64,000 nucleotides of DNA from an uncultured Saprospiraceae bacterium (GTDB lineage: Bacteria; Bacteroidota; Bacteroidia; Chitinophagales; Saprospiraceae): the NCBI GenBank assembly GCA_937929945.1, contig CALFUK010000055.1:1-64000 (forward strand), given 5' to 3'. A program made the translations under genes and the position numbers. Numbering within the stretch: the first letter of the stretch is position 1; each line of letters begins with the position of its first letter. A model generated the notes under the pieces. That model saw nothing but the letters and a program-made list of their open reading frames with translations, did no database searches and was not told the DNA's origin. Of this stretch, positions 35,569 to 44,593 are shown in pieces.

Positions 35569-37176
35569 ATGTTAATCAGTTTGCGTATATCGACGATCGC
35601 TGTAGCTCTCATCATATCATGTCCTTGGACCATGAGCAGCCAGCTGCCCTGTCCACAGGCGAGAGTCATACATGACTACCCCATACAGTCAGGAATCATA
35701 AAAGCGGCTTATCATATTTGGACGAATGGCTATGTAGAAGCGGGCTCTGAGGTTACACTAGCGGCACCAGATCATGTGACGCTAAGCCACGGATTCGAAG
35801 TAGCGCAGCAGGCTACCTTCGATATTATTCTTGATGGATGTGAGTCATTATGTCCCGAGGAAATACCTCTGTGTACAGGAGATCCATGTCCGCAGTTGGA
35901 TTTTGAAAGAGATGAGTTGGGTCGAAAGTACGTGCCCAGTCAGATCATCATCACGCTGCCACCTTGCTTCAATCCACTACCGAATGGTAATTGTCAGCAT
36001 GACATTATAGATCAGTCCTATGTAGAGGATATCCAGCTGTATCTTGATACCATCACCGTGACCCCGACTGGCGAATCAAGTATATCCAGATGTCAGTGTG
36101 ATCAGAATATATTCATTTACGAATCCTTTATCGAGATTAACGAAGAGAGTACAATAGGGCAAGTCTCCAGTAGCACCAGGCCAAGAGGTGAGGGCTTATA
36201 TTTCAGCCTGAACTATCACTTGGAAAATGATCTGCTCGAACTGAATGACTATACCGATAGTGACACCTTGACTAATGAAGCAGATCTTCGTCTGGCCTAT
36301 GAGCAGATACGCTCTCAATCTCCTGATCCGATAGTCGTCGCTTTCTTAGACAGTGGTATTGATCCAGCATTAATACCTGAGCCGATCCTCTTGGCTCGTT
36401 CTTCAGGTGCATGCCTGGAAGATGATATCTATGGATGGAATTTTGTAAATGGTAATAACAACATTACCGATGATCGCGGCCACGGGACTTCCGTCGTATT
36501 GAACTATATAAATGCGATGCAAAAAATGGGTGTGCCCATGGACAAACAAGCTATCCTGCCAGTGAAGGTATTGGACGAATGTGGTAGAGGTACCATCTAC
36601 AGTGTGGTCTGTGGCCTCTATTATGCAGCAGCCAAGGGTGCTAAAATCGTAAATAATAGCTGGGGGCTGGACTTCAATGAGCTCCAACTACAAGAAGCGA
36701 TCATCGATCTAAGTGACTGGCAAATCCCAACTTCTAATTCTGCTGGTAACGAGGCTGAGAATCTAAATATAGAAGAGCACTTTCCATCTGGCTATGCTAA
36801 GCATTATGACAAAATAAGAAGAAACTATACTCGGATCGATACTCCAGGTATGAATAATGTATTTGAAGTCGGAGGCTTATGCCGAAGGGTCCTGGATAAT
36901 TCTACACCTGCCACAGTACCGATCTGGCCAGGCTCTAATGTGCGAGATACGATGTACGTAGAGTCTGCCATAGGAGTGGAGGATCTTCTGGCTACCATCC
37001 CTGGGGTACCGCCCATAAATTGTGGTGTCAGCGGCACTTCATTTGCTGCTCCTCAGTTTTCAGCAGGCTTAGTTCACTATTGTCTAGGGACGACGATGCC
37101 GATTAATCATACTAACTTAGACACACAATGTCAGGAAGCGCAGACTGGAAAATTTTCATATGTGATAGCACATTAA
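35569..37176 (+). CDS. Secreted S8 subtilase-family serine peptidase with N-terminal coathanger-type domain
   Basis: A 535-residue protein. Signal peptide to about 27. A coathanger-type domain lies at about 30-92 (AAYHIWTNGYVEAGSEV ... LSHGFEVAQQATFDI ... DGCE), here N-terminal rather than C-terminal. The subtilase domain carries Asp in VAFLDSGIDPA (about 261), His in DDRGHGTSVV (about 305) and Ser in GVSGTSFAAPQF (about 490), so the catalytic triad is complete. Its 3' end overlaps the CHAT gene by 49 bases. Together with the CHAT gene it forms a two-protease unit next to the ECF sigma locus. Confidence 0.85.
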   Translation: MLISLRISTIAVALIISCPWTMSSQLPCPQARVIHDYPIQSGIIKAAYHIWTNGYVEAGSEVTLAAPDHVTLSHGFEVAQQATFDIILDGCESLCPEEIPLCTGDPCPQLDFERDELGRKYVPSQIIITLPPCFNPLPNGNCQHDIIDQSYVEDIQLYLDTITVTPTGESSISRCQCDQNIFIYESFIEINEESTIGQVSSSTRPRGEGLYFSLNYHLENDLLELNDYTDSDTLTNEADLRLAYEQIRSQSPDPIVVAFLDSGIDPALIPEPILLARSSGACLEDDIYGWNFVNGNNNITDDRGHGTSVVLNYINAMQKMGVPMDKQAILPVKVLDECGRGTIYSVVCGLYYAAAKGAKIVNNSWGLDFNELQLQEAIIDLSDWQIPTSNSAGNEAENLNIEEHFPSGYAKHYDKIRRNYTRIDTPGMNNVFEVGGLCRRVLDNSTPATVPIWPGSNVRDTMYVESAIGVEDLLATIPGVPPINCGVSGTSFAAPQFSAGLVHYCLGTTMPINHTNLDTQCQEAQTGKFSYVIAH

Positions 37177-39926
37177 GCAGAGCTGGGTCGCGGCACCAAG
37201 TTATTTTCAAGCAAGAACTTGCGGTGTGCCTGCATTATTTATGCCTGCACATCATTTTATTATACTGCCTGACCTGGAGCACCGCTGCCTCAGCTCAGAG
37301 TTGGGAGGCTCAAATTAATGATGCTAAAGACAGGCAGTACAGCGACCAAGAACAGATCGATAACCTGACGCATTTACTTCCCGCCTTGACTGATGGAGGT
37401 CATCAAGACACGCTGGGGTTCGTCTATTATTTTATTGCGTGGAGGCGGCACTACCTGTCTCAGCACGAAGATGCAATAGAGGCTGCATCTTCTTGCATTT
37501 CGTTATTTTCTGCTAGCGGATACGAGGGGTATCGACTTCCGAATGTGTATATGCTGCGGGCAAATCAGTATAAAGCGCTCAGGCGATATGATCTTGCGAA
37601 GGCAGACGCCGAGCTAATCGCTCAGCTGCCACTGACTGGCGAAGGGATAGAAATGCTGGGCGAATCGATCAAGTTCATTTCTCAAATCTATAGTGAAAGA
37701 GGCGAGTACCAGTCTGCGATCGCTCAGCTGGAGCACACCCTATCATCAGACATACGGGATAGCTTGACGGCTTTCTCCTTAGCTACGATGTACTATGATC
37801 TAAGTCTGGCCTACTCTAACTTTAGTGATACGATATCTTTTCAAAAAGCCACCGCTGCGATACGGCAGTCTGATGCCTATGTACCTCTCTTAGAATATGA
37901 GGACGAGCGATTAAACCAAAGGATCATTAACGGACTCCAGTCAGGCAACATCGCCTTTAGGAATCAAGAGGTGGCTGCGGCTGCGGACCACTATGAGCGA
38001 GCCAGAGCATTGATCCCCAAGGACAATCGAAGTATAGAGCTGCACAGTTATTACGAGACCCTTACGGCTAATCTAATCTATGCCTATGAGCTGCTGCATC
38101 AGCCCGAAAAGGTAGATTATACCATAGAGCGGATGGATGTGCTGCCATACCAAGATCTTCCTGAAGCACTCGTCGAATATCGCAGTCTGGTGTATGAGAA
38201 TATAGCCAGCTACCACAGACGCAGTCAGCGGATAGCGCAAGCCGAAATATACCTTGACTCTTTTTACCAGGTGTTAGATTTTGATCTTGGTGGAATATTC
38301 ACTCCACAAGTCATTCAGGCCCTTCCGCTGAAGCAGCGATTGATTAAAGGGCTGCTAGAGTATATTCAGCTGCTCAGACTCAGATCGGATCAAAGAGAAG
38401 ATAAGCAAGATGCCCTCAGAATGATGCAACTCATGGACCAACTCATTGACGGGGTCAATCAAGATCTCCTCTTCGAATCCTCGATCTTACAGTGGAGGAA
38501 AGAAGCGCAGGCATTCTATCAGGTGGGTATCGACTTGGCATTTCAAAGTGGTGACCATGATGCATTTTGGATTTATGCAGAGAAGTCCAAGTCTCTGGCC
38601 TTACTGGATGGCATTTCTAATAATACCTTGTTTTCTGAGCAAGACTTTCCAGCTGAGAGTGTCGTGAGATTGAGGCAGCTCAAGCTCGAAGAAGCCGAAT
38701 TAATCGAAGATCCTAATCCCTCAGATGGGACCCAGATAGCATTAGTCTCAAATCGAGCTCAGCAATCTGACTTACTCAGAAAGAGAGATGCAATCATCAA
38801 AAAGAAAATACCGAACGTCGTCAATCTGGATGAGATAAAAAAGCAATACGCAGATAAGTCAATCATACAATACGCTGCAGGAAATGAGAGTATGTACGCG
38901 ATCCACATTGCTGGTGGAGTAACAGAGCTGGTGCGCATCGCTCCTGAAGTGGAGCTACAAGAATCTGCACAAGCTGCATTTCGCCTGATCAGTCGCCTCA
39001 GTGAAAGTAATGTCGATATCACAGCTGCGAAAGAAATAAGCAAGCGACTATTCCAAAAACTGTTATCTCCCTTTAATCTGAAAGAGAGCATCGTCGTCAT
39101 ACCGGAAGGTCATTTATCCTTTGTCCCTTTTGAAGCATTAATCAATGAGCATGATCGATTTCTGCTATACGATCATGAATTCTCTACGCAACTCTCAGGG
39201 ACGATGTACCACCGACTGCAGGAGAGACAATCCAGTGACATGGATAATGCATACATCATCAGACCATACTATGCATCTGGACAATTTCAGCAGCTCCACT
39301 TTATGACTGATGAAGTAGCACAGGTCCAAAGTGCCACCCATGCGGATGTGATAGAGGCTGAAGTCACTTCGAAGCCTGACTTATACCGTGTGCTGAGAGA
39401 GGCTGATCTATTGCATTTCTCAGGCCATGCCGTGGTGGTCGCGGGAGCAGAAGATTCTTATTTGGCGATCTCAGATTCTCTTCGTTTGACTGAGCGAGAA
39501 ATATACCAACAGCCGAATCAGATATCACTGGTAACACTAAGTGCCTGTGAGACAGGTCAAGGTGAATTGTTAGTTGGTGAGGGTATTTCTAATTTGACCC
39601 GAGGATTTATTTATGCTGGTGCTGCATCAGTCGTCCAGAGTCAGTGGCAGGTGAATGATGGCTCGAGTACTGAGCTGATGAAATTCTTTTATACGAATCT
39701 ACGACGTGGACAGCCAAAAAGTACTGCCTTGAGAAATGCTAAACTCAGCTTTATCCAGACCGCTGACGACTTTCAGAGATTGCCTTATTACTGGAGCGCC
39801 TTTACACTGGTCGGGAGTGATGCCCCGATTACAATGTCACAATCGAATAGTCTGGTGGACCTCATCCCCCTGATCATATTAGGTCTGTGCTTTATCGGAT
39901 ACCTCGCCTATATGAAGTACAGCTGA
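37128..39926 (+). CDS. TPR-CHAT domain protein (caspase-like peptidase)
   Basis: A 932-residue protein. A hydrophobic stretch (LCLHIILLYCLTWSTAASAQ) acts as signal or anchor; TPR-like helices run to about 560, then the CHAT domain. The catalytic His is in LLHFSGHAVV (about 766) and the Cys in LVTLSACETGQG (about 807), followed by LTRGFIYAGAASVVQSQWQV. A C-terminal membrane segment (LIPLIILGLCFIGYLAYM) would anchor it. The start is uncertain: the ATG at 37128 overlaps the subtilase gene, and a GTG at 37224 lies just before the signal. CHAT proteases cleave specific protein partners in known systems; here the nearby anti-sigma-like protein is a possible, untested target. Confidence 0.85.
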   Translation: MSGSADWKIFICDSTLSRAGSRHQVIFKQELAVCLHYLCLHIILLYCLTWSTAASAQSWEAQINDAKDRQYSDQEQIDNLTHLLPALTDGGHQDTLGFVYYFIAWRRHYLSQHEDAIEAASSCISLFSASGYEGYRLPNVYMLRANQYKALRRYDLAKADAELIAQLPLTGEGIEMLGESIKFISQIYSERGEYQSAIAQLEHTLSSDIRDSLTAFSLATMYYDLSLAYSNFSDTISFQKATAAIRQSDAYVPLLEYEDERLNQRIINGLQSGNIAFRNQEVAAAADHYERARALIPKDNRSIELHSYYETLTANLIYAYELLHQPEKVDYTIERMDVLPYQDLPEALVEYRSLVYENIASYHRRSQRIAQAEIYLDSFYQVLDFDLGGIFTPQVIQALPLKQRLIKGLLEYIQLLRLRSDQREDKQDALRMMQLMDQLIDGVNQDLLFESSILQWRKEAQAFYQVGIDLAFQSGDHDAFWIYAEKSKSLALLDGISNNTLFSEQDFPAESVVRLRQLKLEEAELIEDPNPSDGTQIALVSNRAQQSDLLRKRDAIIKKKIPNVVNLDEIKKQYADKSIIQYAAGNESMYAIHIAGGVTELVRIAPEVELQESAQAAFRLISRLSESNVDITAAKEISKRLFQKLLSPFNLKESIVVIPEGHLSFVPFEALINEHDRFLLYDHEFSTQLSGTMYHRLQERQSSDMDNAYIIRPYYASGQFQQLHFMTDEVAQVQSATHADVIEAEVTSKPDLYRVLREADLLHFSGHAVVVAGAEDSYLAISDSLRLTEREIYQQPNQISLVTLSACETGQGELLVGEGISNLTRGFIYAGAASVVQSQWQVNDGSSTELMKFFYTNLRRGQPKSTALRNAKLSFIQTADDFQRLPYYWSAFTLVGSDAPITMSQSNSLVDLIPLIILGLCFIGYLAYMKYS

Positions 39927-39949
39927 TGATGATCAAGACTAGATGAGGC

Positions 39950-40846
39950 TTATAGATTAGCCTTTAAATCTAAGACCTCTAATAAATTTTCCAGGGCTGG
40001 ATTTTCGTTTTCTTTTTTCCATACGGCAAAGAGTTCTGTACGCTGATGCACCTGATCGAGGTCGATGTATTTTATATTCTTATTGTGTACATCCTTGGAT
40101 GATTTAGGAATGATGGTGATACCCATACCATTTTCGACTAGCTTGAAGATGGTGGGGAAGTGGATGGACTGGTGGACGATGTTGGGACTAAATTTTTGAT
40201 CCGCACAGATGCTTAGTATTTGCTGGTAGTACATCTGGCTTTGGCTATTAGGAAATAGGATGTAGTCCTCGTCTGAGAGCTGTCCGATATGCCTAAAATT
40301 TTGACTGGAGATGTTATGATCTTTGGGTAAGGCGATGGTAAAAGGCTCCTTATAGACAGAAGCAATATTCATACTGGCGCTGATGTCATTGGATCGCATG
40401 AAGGCGATGTCTAAGAGATTAGACTCAAGAGATTTTAGCTGTTGTTCGTTAGAGTTTTCGTAGAGATGAAAGTGAATATTAGGATACCGCGCAGCGAATT
40501 TTTTCAGGATGTCAGGAAGATACTCTTCCATAGCAGAGGCGACGTAGCCCAGATAAAGCAGGCCTTGATTTCCCTTTTTAGCAAGTTCCCAGCGTTCGAG
40601 AGATTTACTGATTCGATTGACGATCAGCTGAGCTTCTATTTTGAATAGTTGTCCAGAGTGACTGAGCTGCACCTCTCGATTAGACCGGATGAAGAGTTTG
40701 TCTCCGAGGATGCTCTCCAGTTTTTGGATTTGCTGAGTCAGCGCAGATTGTGATATGTAGAGCTTTTCTGCTGCTTTGCGGTAGTGGAGTGTCTCCGAAA
40801 GTTCTAAGAAGCACTCCAGATGCCTGATTTCTATTTGTGTACTCAC
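39950..40846 (-). CDS. LysR-family transcriptional regulator
   Basis: A 298-residue LTTR. The N-terminal HTH is LECFLELSETLHYRKAAEKL, then ISQSALTQQIQKLESILGDKLF, followed by the usual periplasmic-binding-like effector domain (LYLGYVASAMEEYLPDILKKF). No divergent metabolic gene is adjacent, so its target is not evident. An inverted repeat just upstream (40850-40888) is a likely autoregulatory site. It is convergent with the CHAT gene. Confidence 0.9.
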   Translation of the reverse strand: MSTQIEIRHLECFLELSETLHYRKAAEKLYISQSALTQQIQKLESILGDKLFIRSNREVQLSHSGQLFKIEAQLIVNRISKSLERWELAKKGNQGLLYLGYVASAMEEYLPDILKKFAARYPNIHFHLYENSNEQQLKSLESNLLDIAFMRSNDISASMNIASVYKEPFTIALPKDHNISSQNFRHIGQLSDEDYILFPNSQSQMYYQQILSICADQKFSPNIVHQSIHFPTIFKLVENGMGITIIPKSSKDVHNKNIKYIDLDQVHQRTELFAVWKKENENPALENLLEVLDLKANL

Positions 40847-40849
40847 TTA

Positions 40850-40888
40850 AATACAGTAGCTAAATTTAAATGTGTAAAATACTGTATT
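40850..40888 (-). promoter_or_regulatory. Inverted-repeat operator candidate of the LysR gene
   Basis: AATACAGTA (40850-40858) and TACTGTATT (40880-40888) are perfect 9 bp arms with centres 30 bp apart (three helical turns). They lie directly in front of the LysR start codon at 40846. Confidence 0.55.
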
Positions 40889-41037
40889 ACAGCGACCTAC
40901 TGCAAGAACACTTGAGTTTATGTCAAAAACGCCTTAGAGGACATCATTTAGTTGTTTCAGCGGAGAAGCATTAGTAGATTGTGTACGGTCATATAAGTTT
41001 ATAATACACCTGATCACGCAAACATATAGATGAAGCT

Positions 41038-41080
41038 TGACAAAAGTATTTGTCACGTATTTATTATATATTTGTGACAA
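41038..41080 (+). promoter_or_regulatory. Operator and -7 box of the AbiE-type operon
   Basis: TGACAAA-AGTA-TTTGTCA (41038-41055) is a perfect 7 bp inverted repeat. A related TTTGTGACAA overlaps TATATTTG (41067-41074), a TAnnTTTG box. AbiEi antitoxins are known to repress their own operon through inverted repeats, so this is a probable autoregulatory site. A TTTG within the palindrome is 14 bases from the box, shorter than usual. Confidence 0.6.
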
Positions 41081-41099
41081 TAAAAGGTCTATTACTATT

Positions 41100-41690
41100 G
41101 TGCAATCTATTGAAAAACAGATACTTAAGTCTATATATAACCACAAGCGTGGAAAAATATTTTTTCCAGATAATTTTTATAAATACGGCTCATCTACAGC
41201 TGTAAGACAAGCCCTCAGTAGATTAGAAGACAAAGAAGTACTGCAGAGACTTGCCCGAGGGATTTATTTATTCCCTAAAAAACATAAAGTTCTAGGTATA
41301 CTATATCCCACTTTAGAAGAAGTAGCAATTGCAATAGCCAAACGCGATAAAGCAAGAATAATCCCCACAGGTATTTATGCTTTGAATAAATTAGGGTTAT
41401 CAACACAGGTACCTATGAACGTGGTATACTTGACAGATGGGAGTCCAAGAAAGATTATGGTGGGTAAGGGTTCAATTAAATTCAAACGTGCATCAGCTAA
41501 ATTACTTAGTGTTAGAAATGAAAAAATGATATTAATAATACAAGCGCTAAAGCAAATCAAAAAAGATAACATAACTAAAGATATCCTACAAAGAATAGCG
41601 GAACTGCTCATTACAGTGCCTAAAGAAGATACTAAGCACGACATAAAACTTGCACCAACGTGGATTAGGGATATACTACAAACTGTCTAA
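41100..41690 (+). CDS. AbiEi-like antitoxin (DUF6088 type)
   Basis: About 196 residues if the GTG at 41100 is the start (protein begins MQSIEKQILKSI); the frame is open to 41037, but that part overlaps the operator. The N-terminal winged helix (HKRGKIFFPDNFYKYGSSTA, then VRQALSRLEDKEVLQRLARG, IYLFPK) and the segment ARIIPTGIYALNKLGLSTQV are typical of AbiEi antitoxins of type IV systems, which neutralise the toxin and repress the operon. The partner toxin starts 3 bases after the stop. Confidence 0.85.
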   Translation: MQSIEKQILKSIYNHKRGKIFFPDNFYKYGSSTAVRQALSRLEDKEVLQRLARGIYLFPKKHKVLGILYPTLEEVAIAIAKRDKARIIPTGIYALNKLGLSTQVPMNVVYLTDGSPRKIMVGKGSIKFKRASAKLLSVRNEKMILIIQALKQIKKDNITKDILQRIAELLITVPKEDTKHDIKLAPTWIRDILQTV

Positions 41691-41692
41691 CT

Positions 41693-42692
41693 ATGAAAAA
41701 TTGGTTTGAGATAAATCTTAAGGAAAGGCGAGAAATAATCAATCAAGTAAGCGCCAAAATTGGTATCGTTCCAACTGCCATAGAAAAAGACTTTTGGGTT
41801 ATGATAGCTTTAAAAGCCGTTTTTGACACGAAGTATGCTGCACATATTGTATTCAAAGGAGGCACATCCTTGAGTAAAGGTTGGAATCTAATTGATAGAT
41901 TCTCTGAGGATATTGATTTAGGTATAGATAGATCATATCTTAATTTCGGAGGGGACTTAACAAGAAGTGGTGTTACTAAACTAAAAAAAGGATGCTGCAA
42001 AATTTATAGATAAACAATTTGTACCTGAATTAAAAAATAAACTAATCCAGAATGGAATCAAGGAGTTTAATTTAGCTCTAATTGATTTTGAGGAATCAGA
42101 CACTGATCCAATCTCAATTGAGCTTGAATATAAGTCCATAACAAAAGAAATTGAATATTTAAAACCAAGAATACTAATTGAAATAAGTTCAAGGTCATTA
42201 CGAGATCCCTTTGAATTAAGAGATATGATTTCTTATATAGGTCGTGTATATCCTCATCAAATATTTTCAGATCAAAAAATTGAAGTTCCTACAGTCCTTC
42301 CCTCTCGAACAATGTTAGAGAAAATATTTCTTCTTCATGAAGAATTTCAAAAGCCTGAGGGTAAAATAATAAGGCACGAACGAATGACAAGACACTTATA
42401 TGATTTAGAAAAACTAATGAATTCAGAATTCTGTGATCTGGCCCTTAATGATAAAGAGTTATACAAAGCCATCGTTGAACACAGAAAAATGATTACAAAT
42501 GTATCATGGATAGATTACGGAAAACACCAATATAAATACATAGATTTCATTCCGCCTAAAAAGGTAATAGGAGATTGGAAAAATGATTATAAAAATATGA
42601 AAGAATCAATGTTCTACGGAGAAACATTATCTTTTGAAAAACTTATTGAAAGGCTTACAAAACTTAAAGGCCAAATAAACGAAATCGAATAG
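41693..42692 (+). pseudogene. AbiEii-like nucleotidyltransferase toxin, frameshifted in a poly(A) tract
   Basis: The N-terminal part (41693-42013) has the nucleotidyltransferase motif FKGGTSLSKGW, then RFSEDIDLGID. Translation then hits a stop. Deleting one A from the seven-A run at 41983-41989 restores TKLKKDAAKFIDKQFVPELK and an open frame through SSRSLRDPFELRDM and RHLYDLEKLM to the stop at 42692. The restored protein is about 332 residues, a normal AbiEii length. As read, the toxin is truncated and inactive, while the antitoxin is intact. Confidence 0.8.
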
Positions 42693-43020
42693 CTCAATCT
42701 AATAATTGATAGTTATCGTATATCTACTTGTATCTTGTATAGATGGAGACATAACATCAGCCGTATTGAATATAATATGGAAGCGATGTATTAAGTCTAT
42801 TTAGATTAAAGAAAAATCTGCATTTAGATAAGTATATAAAGCAGGTATTGATTAAACTTAAACGACAGCTGATCACCATATAAAAGGTGAGATCCACTAT
42901 ACCCTCCTTGGAAAGCGAAGCTTTTATCAAAAACAAATGTGATGAAGCTTTTTACTATGCCTAATAAAATAGTTAAGTTGTAGCTACTATCAATTATCAA
43001 ATTTAAATCATCACAACACC
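42693..43020. other. Intergenic region without a gene
   Basis: 328 AT-rich bases after the AbiE module; no ORF, promoter box or terminator was recognised. Confidence 0.4.
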
Positions 43021-43494
43021 ATGAAGAAACATAACTATGAGATCAATCTGGAGTGGACAGGCAATAAAGGCAGCGGCACTTTCGACTATCGATCTTACGG
43101 CAGAAACCATAAGATTGTGGTGGAGAATAAACGTGCGCCCATACTTGGCTCGTCAGATCCCAGCTTCATGGGCGACTCTGCCAGATACAATCCCGAAGAG
43201 CTCTTCGTCTCTTCCGTATCGGCATGTCATATGCTGTGGTACCTGCATCTCTGCTCAGCGAATGGAGTCATTGTCACGGAGTACCAAGACCGAGCGACGG
43301 GCATCATGGAAGAGTCGCCAGATGGCAGTGGTCGATTCAAAGCGATCACACTCCATCCGACTATAGTGGTCAGTGAGTCATCGATGGTAGACCGTGCAGA
43401 GTCACTTCATCAAGATGCGAATCAGAAATGCTTTATTGCAAATTCACTAAATATATCGGTCGAACATGACGCCATCATTACGCCCATTCAATAA
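43021..43494 (+). CDS. OsmC/Ohr-family protein
   Basis: A 157-residue thiol peroxidase-like protein that probably reduces organic or fatty-acid hydroperoxides. The two active cysteines are in VSACHMLWYLHLC and NQKCFIAN. The N-terminus (HNYEINLEWTGNKGSGT) matches the OsmC group with NPEELFVSS. The end of the gene overlaps the serine hydrolase gene by 29 bases, suggesting one transcript for 43021-45438. Confidence 0.85.
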   Translation: MKKHNYEINLEWTGNKGSGTFDYRSYGRNHKIVVENKRAPILGSSDPSFMGDSARYNPEELFVSSVSACHMLWYLHLCSANGVIVTEYQDRATGIMEESPDGSGRFKAITLHPTIVVSESSMVDRAESLHQDANQKCFIANSLNISVEHDAIITPIQ

Positions 43495-44593
43495 AGGCAT
43501 CTTCTGGATCTGCTGCGTCATGGCACTAGCCTGTGGTCGCCAGACGGAGAGTTTGGTCAGACGGACTGTTGAGCCCGCTCGACTGATTGCTGCTCAGGAG
43601 ATAGCTAAGAAGACATTTGACAATGAAGCCTTCCCAGGTATGGCAGTGATGGTCATGTCTGAGGGTCAGGTGATCATGAGCGAGGCTTACGGATATGCGG
43701 ATGTGGAGAACGCCAAGGAGATTGATCCCTACGTCACTCTCTTTCGTATCGGTAGCATCTCTAAGCCTGTGACGGCGGCGGGTCTAGCCTTACTCTATGA
43801 GCAAGGCAAGATAGATTTAGATCTGCCGATCCAGACATACGTAGCAGAGTTTCCAGAGCAGACTGAAGGTGTGACGATCAGGCGGCTTGCTGGACACTTA
43901 GCGGGGATCAGGCATTATAAAGGCTTCGAATTTTTAAGTCAAAAGCACTATCCGACGGTCAGATCGGGCTTGGGCATCTTTATTCAGGACAGCTTGATCC
44001 ATGAGCCAGGCAGTCAATATGCATACAGTAGCTACGGATGGAATCTCATCAGTGCAGCCATGGAGACTGCAGCTGAAGAAGAGTTTCTGAGTTACATGCA
44101 GACCCAAGTATTTGATCGAATAGGACTGAATGAGATGAGAGCAGAATTACATGAAGATAGATCACCCGATAATGTGCAGTACTACATCAAGCAGAATGGA
44201 GAAAATGCCATAGCTCCATCAGTAGATAATAGCTATAAGTGGGCAGGGGGAGGCTTCATTGCTTCGGCTCATGACGTACTACTCTTTGCTCAGGCTCATC
44301 TGGAGGGAAAGATGATGAGCGAGGCGACCTTTGAAGAATGGACAAACTCACAACAAGATACGTCTGGGCATCAGACAGGCTATGGTATCGGCTGGCGGAC
44401 TGCTGAAGATAAGAAGGGGCGACATTGGATCGGGCACAGTGGTGGCTCGGTGGGCGGCACCTCCATGATGCTCGTCTATCCAGCAGAAGAGCTGATCGTC
44501 GTCACCTTGGTGAATCAAAGCCAAGCCAAAACAAGTGATCTCGCTTTTAGAATAGCGAATCAATTCCTAAGCTCTGCAGTCAATACTCATTGA
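43466..44593 (+). CDS. Beta-lactamase-family serine hydrolase, lipoprotein
   Basis: A 375-residue class C-like serine hydrolase. The N-terminus ends in a lipobox-like MALACG. The catalytic SxxK is in FRIGSISKPVTAAG, the tyrosine motif in YSSYGWNLI (YxN) and the third motif in WIGHSGGSVGG. Family members act as DD-peptidases, esterases or peptidases; the substrate here is open. The start ATG lies inside the OsmC gene, and the stop overlaps the TTG start of the next gene. Confidence 0.85.
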   Translation: MTPSLRPFNKGIFWICCVMALACGRQTESLVRRTVEPARLIAAQEIAKKTFDNEAFPGMAVMVMSEGQVIMSEAYGYADVENAKEIDPYVTLFRIGSISKPVTAAGLALLYEQGKIDLDLPIQTYVAEFPEQTEGVTIRRLAGHLAGIRHYKGFEFLSQKHYPTVRSGLGIFIQDSLIHEPGSQYAYSSYGWNLISAAMETAAEEEFLSYMQTQVFDRIGLNEMRAELHEDRSPDNVQYYIKQNGENAIAPSVDNSYKWAGGGFIASAHDVLLFAQAHLEGKMMSEATFEEWTNSQQDTSGHQTGYGIGWRTAEDKKGRHWIGHSGGSVGGTSMMLVYPAEELIVVTLVNQSQAKTSDLAFRIANQFLSSAVNTH

